Source of the DNA: Larix sibirica
Taxonomy: Eukaryota > Streptophyta > Pinopsida > Pinales > Pinaceae
NCBI GenBank assembly: GCA_004151065.3
Contig: NWUY0300036003.1
Location: forward strand, 6,789-17,312
Length of the DNA: 10,524 nucleotides
Direction: 5' to 3'
Positions 1-7,205 of this stretch are shown here, piece after piece. The notes beneath the pieces are model-generated. The model did no database searches and had not been told where the DNA came from. It worked only from the letters and a program-made list of their open reading frames with translations. Each line of letters starts with the position of its first letter. Position 1 is the stretch's first letter. A program made the translations under genes and the position numbers.

Positions 1-33
1 TGGAAAAAAAATATATATATATATATATATATA
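1..33. repeat. A-run followed by (AT)n microsatellite
   Basis: The window opens with a run of eight A and continues as about eleven AT dinucleotides to base 33. It is a simple-sequence repeat, probably length-polymorphic. It begins at the window edge, so its full extent is unknown. Confidence 0.9.
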
Positions 34-720
34 GCTTATCAAGAGATGATATTCATTCCCCCTTTGGTGTTCCCATATTTCCTACAATATCTTTCATCTC
101 ATTTTATCAAAATTATTCTATGAATAAAGCCCCTGCATTGTGTGCAAGAGAAGTAACATTTGTTATCACTCATTTCCCTAAAATCCATACACAACCTATC
201 AAGCATCTTTTTTTTTCTCGATTAATATCATAAAACATTATTCCATACTAAAATAGAGTGATGACTATCTTATAAACATGTAGATCTATTATTTCTAATG
301 AAATTGTCTAGTAAAATAAATTTTTTTTATGGTCGAAAAGAAACGTTACAACCATTGTGAATGGCCGCAACTATATCAAAGTGTTGAAACATCTCTTAAA
401 TATCACATATTTATAAATGTTGCATCGATCGGAATTCCGACGATTATTGACCTAGTCAATGTTGACCTTTTTATCATTGACCAATCAACATTACCCATTG
501 CAAGGGTTCAACGACTATGTGTCTAACCGTCAGTAGACCAATTTTAGAGCTCCCCATCATCGGTCGATTGAAGTTAGAGCTCCCATTCGTCAATCTTGCA
601 ATGAAAGTTTTCAAATGTCAGTGTTCCGGTGAGTCATGGACAACTGTGGATTGTTTGACAATTTAGGGCCAACCATTAAACGATAGATGAACGTGGGATG
701 TTTTGAAAATATACATAAAT
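34..720. other. Non-coding stretch, possibly LTR-derived
   Basis: No protein similarity can be seen on either strand; the only open frame (329-526, plus) has no recognisable motif. The part from 440 to 620 is less AT-rich than its surroundings and holds short repeats: TTGACC three times at 15-bp spacing, and TTAGAGCTCCC at 544-554 and again at 574-584. On the minus strand this part lies downstream of the gypsy remnant at 850-2000, where the missing RT/integrase and the 3' LTR would be expected. It could therefore be LTR or promoter sequence, but no PPT and no TG...CA ends were identified. Confidence 0.4.
408..487 (-). promoter_or_regulatory. Possible promoter: TATA-like site with W-box-like cluster
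   Basis: On the minus strand there is TATAAATA (415 to 408). Upstream of it on that strand lie three copies of TTGACC, read on the plus strand at 447-452, 462-467 and 477-482, plus one GTCAA core at 455-459 on the opposite strand. TTGAC[C/T] is the W-box core bound by plant WRKY factors, which is established knowledge; that this cluster acts as a promoter is inference. The TATA-like site is nearly palindromic, so direction is uncertain. Plant LTR promoters often carry such stress-response motifs, which would fit the neighbouring gypsy remnant. Confidence 0.25.
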
Positions 721-849
721 TTTAGATATTTATCTTGTATTTTTCTACTCTTGGCCTTTATCGTCATTTAACTTCATTGAATTTTGACCCAAATGTTCTT
801 GTGTCCTCCTCCTATTCTTATTTTTCCTCCTCCAAAACTATGTGTATAT

Positions 850-955
850 GTGCATATTCATCCATAAGATTCAAGAATTGTTGACTTAACCATCATCTTC
901 AAATAACTTCCATTATTTAATATTGTCGGGAATGGAAGCCCTATACATCACCTTA
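850..955 (-). pseudogene. Post-RNase H conserved segment of gypsy polyprotein
   Basis: A shifted frame reads KVMYRASIPDNIK, a stop, then WKLFEDDG, a stop, and a DEYAHI-like continuation. I recall a segment of the form K-x-E-x-R-x-R-P-S-[IV]-P-D-N-x-x-x-W-[QK]-[VL]-F-E-D-D following the RNase H domain in a group of plant gypsy polyproteins. The match supports a continuous, though broken, polyprotein down to about 850. Beyond this point the similarity fades. The assignment is by memory only. Confidence 0.55.
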
Positions 956-974
956 ATAGAGTAGGAGAGGTCGC

Positions 975-1382
975 TTAAATCTGGAGGAATAACTCAATTG
1001 TTGTCTTTGTTAAATTGCATGCTCTATGATTTAACTCCATGGGTATTGTAGAAATGTTAATAGCTTCAAAGAAATTATCAAAAATATACTAGGATATATG
1101 CTTATATTGTTTCATCCTAGGGTGTCTAGATTGACATTTCTGTCTTATTTGATTTACTATCAAGTTTGAGTCCTCAAAAATATGTTGCTACTTGATTTTG
1201 ATTTTTCTTTCTATCTCCAGTCCCAATATAAGTACCTCATATTCTGCCACATTATTTTTGCATTTGAAGTTTAGTTTGAAAGCATGAGGGAAATCCTTCC
1301 ACAAGGGAGACTTAAAAAACACACTATCCCAATTTCCTCTTATGTTACAGGCCCCATCAAAGTACATGATACATATACCCAC
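975..1382 (-). pseudogene. RNase H-like domain of gypsy polyprotein (broken)
   Basis: This is an RNase H fold domain of an LTR-retrotransposon polyprotein, which normally degrades RNA in RNA:DNA hybrids. The acidic triad can be seen in order: MYFDGACN (first Asp), NNVAEYEVLILGLE (Glu), and, beyond a TAG at 1188-1190, FEDSNLIVNQI (second Asp, usually written GDS). The frame then gives KCQSRHPRMKQYKHIS, another TAG at 1089-1091, and YIFDNFFEAINISTIPME followed by LNH, matching the helix and xIPRexNxxAD end of this family. It stops at 975-977. The linker to the protease ends in another frame, so a shift lies near 1385-1400. No RT motif lies in the short gap to the protease. Confidence 0.8.
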
Positions 1383-1561
1383 ATGGTTGATAATTTATTT
1401 CTCTCCTCCAAACAAACTTTATGTTCGGCCTTGATTGAGGGATTGTGGTTGAGGAGGAAGTTTCCTAAGTCATCAATAGTGTAGGGAGTAAAGTTGATGG
1501 GGTTTTGGGGAGCATTGATGACATAGGTAATTTTTGGATATCTATATATTATGCGATTTCA

Positions 1562-1900
1562 CCAAAAGCCTCGGATAGTAGCGTAAGATAGCTCAAATTG
1601 AATGTTTACCCCAATAGAAGTTCCCCAGTGTCTTGAAAGCAACATACGATATGTGGGAGGTATATTAGCTATAAAAACATCCATCATGGCATATTTTTTC
1701 GGATTCTAAACCATACCAACTACTAGGTATTTGATCATTCCTAGACATTGTACCCTCTGGGAATCAAAATACAAAAGGCATTTGTAGGGATCAGTAATAT
1801 CCAACCGTAACTTTTCCATGATAACTAAGTGAATTAATGAATGAGAGGCACCACAATCATAGAAACAATCATGGACATGTAGGTTTTTGAGTTGTAACAT
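1562..1900 (-). pseudogene. Retropepsin-like aspartic protease of gypsy element (broken)
   Basis: This is the protease that would cut the Gag-Pol polyprotein of an LTR retrotransposon. The catalytic block reads YDCGASHSLIH, corresponding to the usual D-S/T-G-A-S of plant gypsy proteases with the second residue changed to Cys. It is followed by a helix-like MEKLRLDITDPYKC segment and then YFDSQRVQCLGMIKYLVV, a typical plant gypsy continuation. A TAG at 1706-1708 interrupts the frame, which then resumes with MMDVFIANIPPTYRMLLSRH, the region of the second conserved Leu/Ile-rich strand and the flap-proximal LLSR(S/H)W motif. A TGA at 1559-1561 ends the frame. The start is arbitrary, since the domain is internal to a polyprotein. 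Catalytic Asp is retained, but the stops make it inactive. Confidence 0.8.
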
Positions 1901-2154
1901 GATATAAAAGTGTGGGATAACATGACTACTTAATCATGCATATTTCTCAACGCAAGTTTCGGTGCATCCTCTTGTAGGTTTATCAAGTTGGCTTGTAAGG
2001 GAGCTTCATCACTTCGTATCATCACATGTGATGACGAGAAAACAAGTTTATCTAGTCATGAAAGACACTTTAGATCTTATGCATGATTTACTTCCCTAAG
2101 ACCGAATTCAACTAAGATTTATTTCTTGTGAGCATGGTATTTCAAGGCTTAAGA

Positions 2155-2820
2155 GAGAGGCATTGGGATTTTGATTTTACTTAATTCATGCTTGAAGCCA
2201 AGCAAAAATCCTGTAATATTTCATGAAGTTTCAATAGATCTTTCCTTGTTCCATTTGTAAAGATAAGTATATCATCTACAAAGAGTAGATGAGACACTGA
2301 CACATTTCCTCCAAAGCTGAGTCCTTTGAAATTTCCAGTCCTTTTAGCTAAAAGAAGAGCCCTTCCAAAACCTTCAACTACAATCAAGAAAAACAGTGGA
2401 GCCAAAGGGCATCCTTGCCTTAGTCCTCGACTAGGCTTGAAAAAATCAATGGTCGCTCCATTAATTAAGATTGCAAAGGAAAATGAAGTTAAGTTTCCCA
2501 TGATCCGAGATATAAAAGAGACTGAAAACCCCATATGAAAAAGGATTGTCCTTAGGTTATTCCAGCTTACCCTATCATAGGTTTTAGAGAGATCAATTTT
2601 AATCACAACTGACTTCAGATTCCTATGATTGATAGTATGCAAACCTTCCTGAGCTATTCCAATAATCTCATGAATCTGTCTTCCTGGAAAAAAGCCAAAC
2701 CGTTCTTTTGAAATTGCATTGCTCATAAATATTTTTATCGTGGTAGAGATGACTTTTGCAATTATTTTGTAAACGCGGTTATATAATGAAATAGGTCTAA
2801 ATTCCTCAATCAGTAAATAT
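2155..2820 (-). mobile_element. LINE A: truncated non-LTR retrotransposon fragment
   Basis: Only the palm and part of the fingers of a plant L1-type reverse transcriptase remain (see the RT entry). The similarity begins abruptly near 2815, just below an upstream in-frame TAA, and ends near 2181-2155. There is no endonuclease above it and no thumb, zf-RVT or RNase H below it. Below it the sequence passes into the gypsy remnant on the same strand. No A-tail or target-site duplication was found, so this looks like a piece left by deletion or rearrangement rather than a simple 5'-truncated insertion, which would keep its 3' end. Confidence 0.75.
2181..2820 (-). pseudogene. LINE A reverse transcriptase, partial but open
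   Basis: Non-LTR reverse transcriptase (RVT_1 type) which would copy LINE RNA at a nicked target. About 210 codons are open without a stop. The order of motifs is: EEFRPISLYNRVYKIIAKVI (fingers, near 2805-2745), then, numbering from the Met at 2726, FGFFPGRQIHE (10-20), VVIKIDLSKTYDRVSW (first catalytic Asp, residue 45), RGLRQGCPLAPLFF (100-113), and HLLFVDDILIF with the catalytic Asp pair at 151-152. FVDD replaces the more common FADD/YADD of plant LINEs. The Met is not a true start, since upstream codons also match the family. The frame ends at a TAA (2181-2183) just after CLASSMN, where intact relatives continue into I-N-x-x-K-S and the thumb. It resembles the RT of LINE B but is clearly a different family. 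Confidence 0.85.
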
Positions 2821-4257
2821 TTATGTATTTAATATATGTTCTATTAAAAAAAACTACATATACTTATTATGATTACCGAATATTATCCATTATTATTGTT
2901 GATATATTTATAATTATATTCAAGCTTGTTTCGTTGGATGGTATTATTCACTTTCTTGACTCTATGATTACCAAACTTAAGTGACACCTATAGGCCTTAT
3001 GAATTAAACATCTCTTCATAACATTGAAGAGAAAATGGAATCATTGTAGGTAAATACAAGTATGTTGTCTTCTATTCTCCTTTTTATTTGTTTGAGCAAC
3101 ATACTCACAACATCTTTATATATAAGATATGAGTTTGAAATGAGTAAATGTAACATCACAATTTATTAGAGTTTTTACACATGAAGCCAAAGAAAATTCA
3201 TGTGTGTGTTCTTTTTACACTCACATACATATATTTCATTGACTATCTTCTCCGTATCACTTTAGATCCATTATGCCAATCTCACTTTGTGTATTTTATG
3301 ACTTTGCTAATATTTACTTGAATATTTTCTTTGTAAAAAGATCCCCTCGATTTGGTCATTGATAGACTTGAACCCACTCATCAAATGAGTCTTTCCACAC
3401 TTGGAGATATATGGATCTTACTTAATTCCTCAATTAGATGGTTATAGGATTCATATCAACATTTGTAGCCATACTTTGTGTTCTTCTCTATGTCGACTTT
3501 TATTTGGCCTACATTGAGTCATACAACTTCACCTATATTGTGTACTATAGAATGTTTTTTATCAACATCATTACATGATTTATAAGGATTATGGTCCTTA
3601 GTAACTTTCTAGAACAAAATAAAGAACCATTTCAATTTTCTAGTTAGGATAAGTGACCATTATAATCTAAGTCTCTATAGATATTGAATTTGTGTGATTG
3701 TGGTTTGGTTTGAACATATTGTCATTTTTAAGTCCGTGTGGTTGGTTTATGAGTTTCTCCTTCTATATTTAACCTTTGGTACATGAGGGATTAAATGTAA
3801 ATATCTTAACCTTTCATTATAATTGAAAATGTGATTCCAACTTTAATATATGAGGTTATTGCATACATTTCATCCAATTATCTTAGCTTTTTATTGCAAA
3901 TGCACTCATAGTATTAGTTCTTAGACCTATCATCACCCAATAAATAATCAATTTTGAATCACTAAAAAACATAAGTTAGAGATTTTCTCTTCCACNGTCA
4001 TCATTTTGTTGGTAGATATCAAATTCATGAAGCGTATGAGTAACATTATGACTAAGTTTGAATCAGTATGCTCTCAATCTAACTCTAGAATATTCAAACA
4101 AGTAATGATAGCCATCCCCTACATTATCTTCAAGCTTTCCTCCCTCCTATTTTCATTTACATGTTGTATTGGGCGTGTACCATTATCTACATGGTACTAC
4201 CATGTAGTTTTGATGAATGGCGATGGGTGGTGAGACAAAGAAGTGGCATTACCTATT
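2821..4257. other. AT-rich non-coding stretch, nothing recognised
   Basis: I read both strands and found no domain, tRNA, or clear repeat boundary. Short open frames here (for example 4006-4233, plus) show no motif. The sequence has a single undetermined base at 3996. The upper part, about 3700-4262, may be the body of an LTR read on the minus strand, judging only from a possible PPT at 4263-4275; see that entry. Confidence 0.5.
4187..4207. repeat. Perfect 10-bp-arm palindrome
   Basis: CTACATGGTA is followed by a single C and then by TACCATGTAG, its exact reverse complement. This gives a near-continuous dyad of 21 bases. It lies in non-coding sequence close to the possible LTR edge at 4262. 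It could be a protein-binding dyad or a chance palindrome; its function is unknown. Confidence 0.85.
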
Positions 4258-4275
4258 AAACACCCCCTCAAAATG
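4258..4275 (-). other. Possible polypurine tract / 3' LTR start
   Basis: On the minus strand the sequence reads CATTTTGAGGGGG and then TGTTTAATAGG. A purine run ending in G5 directly before TGTT is the usual look of a PPT followed by the start of a 3' LTR, especially in copia elements. If so, an LTR would run from 4262 toward lower coordinates. No RNase H or integrase codes were found above it, no matching LTR end was located, and a chance resemblance cannot be excluded. Confidence 0.25.
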
Positions 4276-4398
4276 AAAATGTATATAATGTGCAAATTAG
4301 CCAACAATAAAATAATAAGTTTGAAATTACAATAAAATTTTCAAAAAAATATATAATAGTAAAGCATATCAAATTATTCTTAAACGAGTGCAATATAA

Positions 4399-4784
4399 TT
4401 TTTTTTCCATAGGAAAATATCGTAATTCATTTTATTGATATAAAACAAATCGCATTCTTTAGGGTCAGTGGCCTCGTATACAAAAATATATAACAATCCT
4501 ATATTTTTCTTCTGGGGATGTTTGCTTCCTCTCTATAATCAGTCATGTATAGCCTCAGATTGTTCATTTCCTCACCATATAACATCATCCCAAAAACTAG
4601 GGAAAAACAAAATAAAATATCATCTCCCTATCACGAGGCCTCAAAAAGCATATTTTTTTATCACATGTTGCATGAAGGATTGCAAAAAAGAAGAATAGTA
4701 GAAGCCTATCAGGATTATTGTTAGTCACTGAAAGAAGATCCTGAGGATTTTTAAATTAGAGAGATATAGGTCCCGAGTCATCTT
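4399..4784 (-). other. LINE B 3' UTR with poly(A) signal and short A-tail
   Basis: Below the RNase H stop (4785) there is no coding similarity. The minus strand has AATAAA at 4436-4431 and, about 25 bases further, a run of eight A (4406-4399). Signal and spacing fit the 3' end of a retrotransposed transcript. The tail is short, as expected for an old insertion, and the sequence beyond it does not look like LINE. Confidence 0.6.
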
Positions 4785-5477
4785 CTATGATTGTGTCGTT
4801 TGAGCACTCCCATCTCTGCTAGATTCCATCCCCAAAATGAAGCCCAATTTTCGATAATCCATCTGCAATTTTATTCCTTTCTCTGTAACATGCTGGAATT
4901 TGATGAGAGAAAAGATTGTTGAAATCCATAAGATTTCCTTGTATATAGGCTTCAGGAATATATTTTGAGGAGGACGCATGTATTTCATCCAATTAATAAC
5001 CATTTTTTAGTCTCCAATAACTTGCAAGTTCAGAATACCTTTGGAGAGTGCCAGTTGAAGAGTGAGCTTCAATGCTAACATCCCAGCTCTATTTTTAGTA
5101 CAGGGGCCCAATGCAGCAGCAAATTTTGACCAATAATTTGTTGTAGTGAAGATGATACCCCCTACTCTCCCCATCACTAGATCGCCTTGTGAAGTCCCGT
5201 CGAAAAAACACCAAGGATATGTTTTGTCCACCTGCTCCTTTAAGATCACTCTGTCGGTCTTTTCCTTCTTCGAAAGTGGAATAGAATCCATCTTGGAAAT
5301 ACTTTTAAAAGCATACACTCCCAGGGGAATGAAACGATCCTCAAAGATGGCCTTATTACACGCCAACCAGGTGTTCCATATATAAAAGTATGAGAGTGAT
5401 GAGAACTTTCTGGAAATGGGATCATCCATCCAAGATTTTAAAACCTCATGTAGATCAATCCCTGACCAATCAAACAA
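4785..5477 (-). pseudogene. LINE B C-terminal RNase H domain (broken)
   Basis: RNase H of a plant L1 ORF2, thought to remove the RNA template. Numbering from 5477: a linker with WMDDPISRKF and IWNTWLACNKAIFEDR (typical of the region between zf-RVT and RNase H), then PWCFFDGTSQGD (first Asp), GGIIFTTTNY, NRAGMLALKLTLQLAL, and LQVIGD (third acidic residue). The position that is normally Glu in N-[KR]-A-E-x-x-A-L reads Gly (NRAGMLALK), so a catalytic residue is lost. A TAA at 5007-5009 replaces the Ser of the usual GDS. The same frame then continues to 4785 with KMVINWM and IKFQHVTEKG, matching the end of the domain. The stop and the substituted Glu make it inactive. Confidence 0.8.
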
Positions 5478-5498
5478 ACAAAAAAATTATCTATTGTG

Positions 5499-5812
5499 CT
5501 AGCTTCCACATATGTTGAATATAGAAGTAGAAGATAAATAAATGTTCAATAGTTTCATTGTCAGAACGGCACAGAGGACATCTGTCAGGTCCCTCCTATA
5601 TTTTCTTGCAGAGAAAATATTTTTTTTGACAATGCAAACCATGTGAATAATTTTACCTTTGAAGGGAAATTGATCTTCCATATCTCAGTATGGCACCAAG
5701 AAGTTTCGAGGATGTCCATTTGTTCTCTCAGGACTTTATATCCCAATCTCGGAATGTATTTTCCCCCAACTAGATTTATGCACCATAATATTTCATCAGC
5801 GTTGCCATCCAA
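5499..5812 (-). pseudogene. LINE B zf-RVT zinc-knuckle domain (frameshifted)
   Basis: zf-RVT is a zinc-binding domain found after the RT of plant LINEs. In one frame, from 5812, the sequence reads ADEILWCINLVGGKYIPRLG and then YKVL, WCHTEIWKINFPSKVKLFTW and FALSKKIFSLQENI, matching the W-x-x-I-W-x-x-x-x-P-x-K-V-K-x-F-x-W signature. After a shift near 5585, another frame gives DRCPLCRSDNETIEHLFIFY, the C-x-x-C...H zinc ligands. The domain is thus present in order but split over two frames. Confidence 0.75.
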
Positions 5813-6214
5813 TATGATATGGGAGGTCTGTAATGAAGTGATAAATTTTTGCGAGGAAACCCGATTTGCCTACTGAATGCCTAAGTGATCAACTGAAATC
5901 CAAGCTTGTATGTATTGATTTCAATTTACTCCATCACTGATTTGAGAGAGGAAGATAATACAAGTTGTTCCTGTGATGATCTGGGAGAATATGTCCTCCC
6001 ATACACCCTATCCATGTTTCAATTCCAACTCTTACTTTCCTTCCATCTTTGATTTTCCATTGTAACTAATATTCCACCAAATCAAAAGCCTCGAGAGTTT
6101 ATTTCCACATAGTATACATATTCCTGAAGCATATTGTCCTACTTTTGAACCATTCTTCAATGGTGAGGGGGGGAAATAAATTTCTGATAAACCACCTAAG
6201 TCCATAGGGTATTC
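5813..6214 (-). pseudogene. LINE B segment between RT thumb and zf-RVT (multiple frames)
   Basis: Coding sequence of LINE ORF2 continues here in pieces. One frame has FGEYFLRIPYGLRWFIRNLF and the nearby EEWFKS; another has KIKDGRKVRVGIETWIG (usual form: I-x-[DN]-G-x-x-x-x-[FV]-W-x-D-x-W-x-G). The pieces appear in the order expected for plant LINEs, but stops and shifts prevent a single frame. No catalytic residues are known in this segment. Confidence 0.6.
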
Positions 6215-6685
6215 TCAGGAAGTATTCTCCAAACATTTTTTGCGGAGGGCTCTCACAAAAAACAATGGGTGCTTCAGACCCCATCCTCCCATATTATTTG
6301 GCCATGTTATCTTTTCCCAACCAACCCAGTGAAAAGGGTTATTCACCTTATGTCCATTCCAAACAAAATTGAAACATATTTTCCTGATGATATTCAAAGT
6401 ACCTTTGGGAATGTGAGCAAGAGTTACCCAATAGACAGGAATAGATTCCAAGATTTCTTTCAATAGAACTAATCTTCCTCCTTTAGAGAGCCAGAGGTTG
6501 CACCAATGGTGGATTTTGTTTCCAGCCCTGCTTATCAACCAGGTCCAATCCTTTTTACCTTAATTGTTTGGTTTAATAGTAAGACCCAAGTATTTTATTC
6601 CCATCTCCACATCTACCACTATGTAATTGAATTGTGATCTGATCCAAATTTTTGTAGCCACATCCAGATTCATGAAGGAAACTGT
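6215..6685 (-). pseudogene. LINE B RT thumb / connection region (in-frame stops)
   Basis: One frame continues from the RT core through a TAA at 6686-6688 and gives FMNLDVATKIWIRSQF, MGIKYLGLTIKPNN, another TAA near 6560, and KKDWTWLISRAGNKIHHWC. It then gives LWLSKGGRLVLLKEILESIP, VYW, IPKGTLNIIRKICFNFVWNG and WVGWEKITWPNNMGGWGLK. These are the standard landmarks after the RT palm in plant LINEs (YLG...; LS.GGR..L.K.VL.SIP.Y; F.W.G; W..I..P...GG.G..). At the lower end the frame runs out at 6215 and continues in another frame. Confidence 0.8.
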
Positions 6686-7205
6686 TTACTTTGTGACATT
6701 TATGGTCATACCAGTAGCCACAGTGAATAACTCCATAATCCTTTTCAATTTAGCAATGTCTCTTCTAGAGCCATCTGTCAAGATTAAGATGTCATCTACA
6801 AAAAGTAGATGAGATAATCTGATATAATTACCTGCCAACATAATTCCTTTGCAAGAACCATTTGACTTTGCATTATGTATGTACCTATTTAGACCTTCCA
6901 CTATTAAAATGAAAAAAATAGGTGCTAAAGGGTATCCTTTCCTTCGCCCTCTCACAGGTCTTAAAAAGGAAGTTGTTGAAGCATTAATGAGAACTACAAA
7001 GGTAACCAACTGGACACATGACATCATCCAGTTAACTAAAGAGAGATGGAAGCCTATTTGTATGTAACAAAACAAGCCTCAGGTAAGTCCAGTTTACATG
7101 ATCATATGCCCTTCTGAGATCCACTTTTATGGTAGCAGTTGGCAATTTCTTTATCTTTGTTGAATGCAACACCTCCTGTGCGGTACCCACTGCATCATGG
7201 ATTTT
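6686..7205 (-). pseudogene. LINE B reverse transcriptase palm (frameshifted, altered motif)
   Basis: From 7205 a frame reads IHDAVGTAQEVLHSTKIKKL and then ATIKVDLRRAYDHVNWTYLR (first catalytic Asp). A shift near 7070 leads to GFHLSLVNWMMSC and VVLINASTTSFLRP. The next block reads RGRRKGYPLAPIFFILIVEG, where relatives have R-x-x-R-Q-G-C-P-L-[SA]-P; Q is K and C is Y here. HLLFVDDILILTDGSRRD carries the catalytic Asp pair (residues 94-95 counted from 7075). The reading ends at a TAA (6686-6688) just after the INVTK motif. This is dead, although the active-site aspartates are still encoded. Confidence 0.85.

Larger units (their letters stand above)
845..1999 (-). mobile_element. Decayed Ty3/gypsy-type retrotransposon internal region
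   Basis: On the minus strand, reading downward, an aspartic protease (1900-1562) is followed after about 180 bp by an RNase H-like domain (1382 to about 975). After that comes a short tail similar to the region that follows RNase H in plant gypsy polyproteins (about 955-850). The frame is broken by several stops and at least one shift, so the element is dead. Gag, RT and integrase are not visible. The upper limit is uncertain: 1900-2150 reads as weakly polyprotein-like sequence without a firm motif. LINE A lies directly above it. Assignment to gypsy rests on the protease and RNase H motifs remembered from plant families, not on a search. Confidence 0.75.

Noticed and set aside
329-526. Plus-strand open frame of 65 codons
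   Set aside because: It has no motif, and runs through the W-box-like repeat region; chance open frame.
1284-1484. Plus-strand open frame over the gypsy remnant
   Set aside because: It lies antisense to the RNase H-like domain, which has clear family motifs on the minus strand.
2326-2538. Plus-strand open frame within LINE A
   Set aside because: Antisense shadow of the reverse transcriptase.
4006-4233. Plus-strand open frame of 75 codons
   Set aside because: Hydrophobic stretches but no recognisable domain; it lies in AT-rich non-coding sequence next to an undetermined base.
5643-5876. Plus-strand open frame within LINE B
   Set aside because: Antisense shadow of the zf-RVT region.
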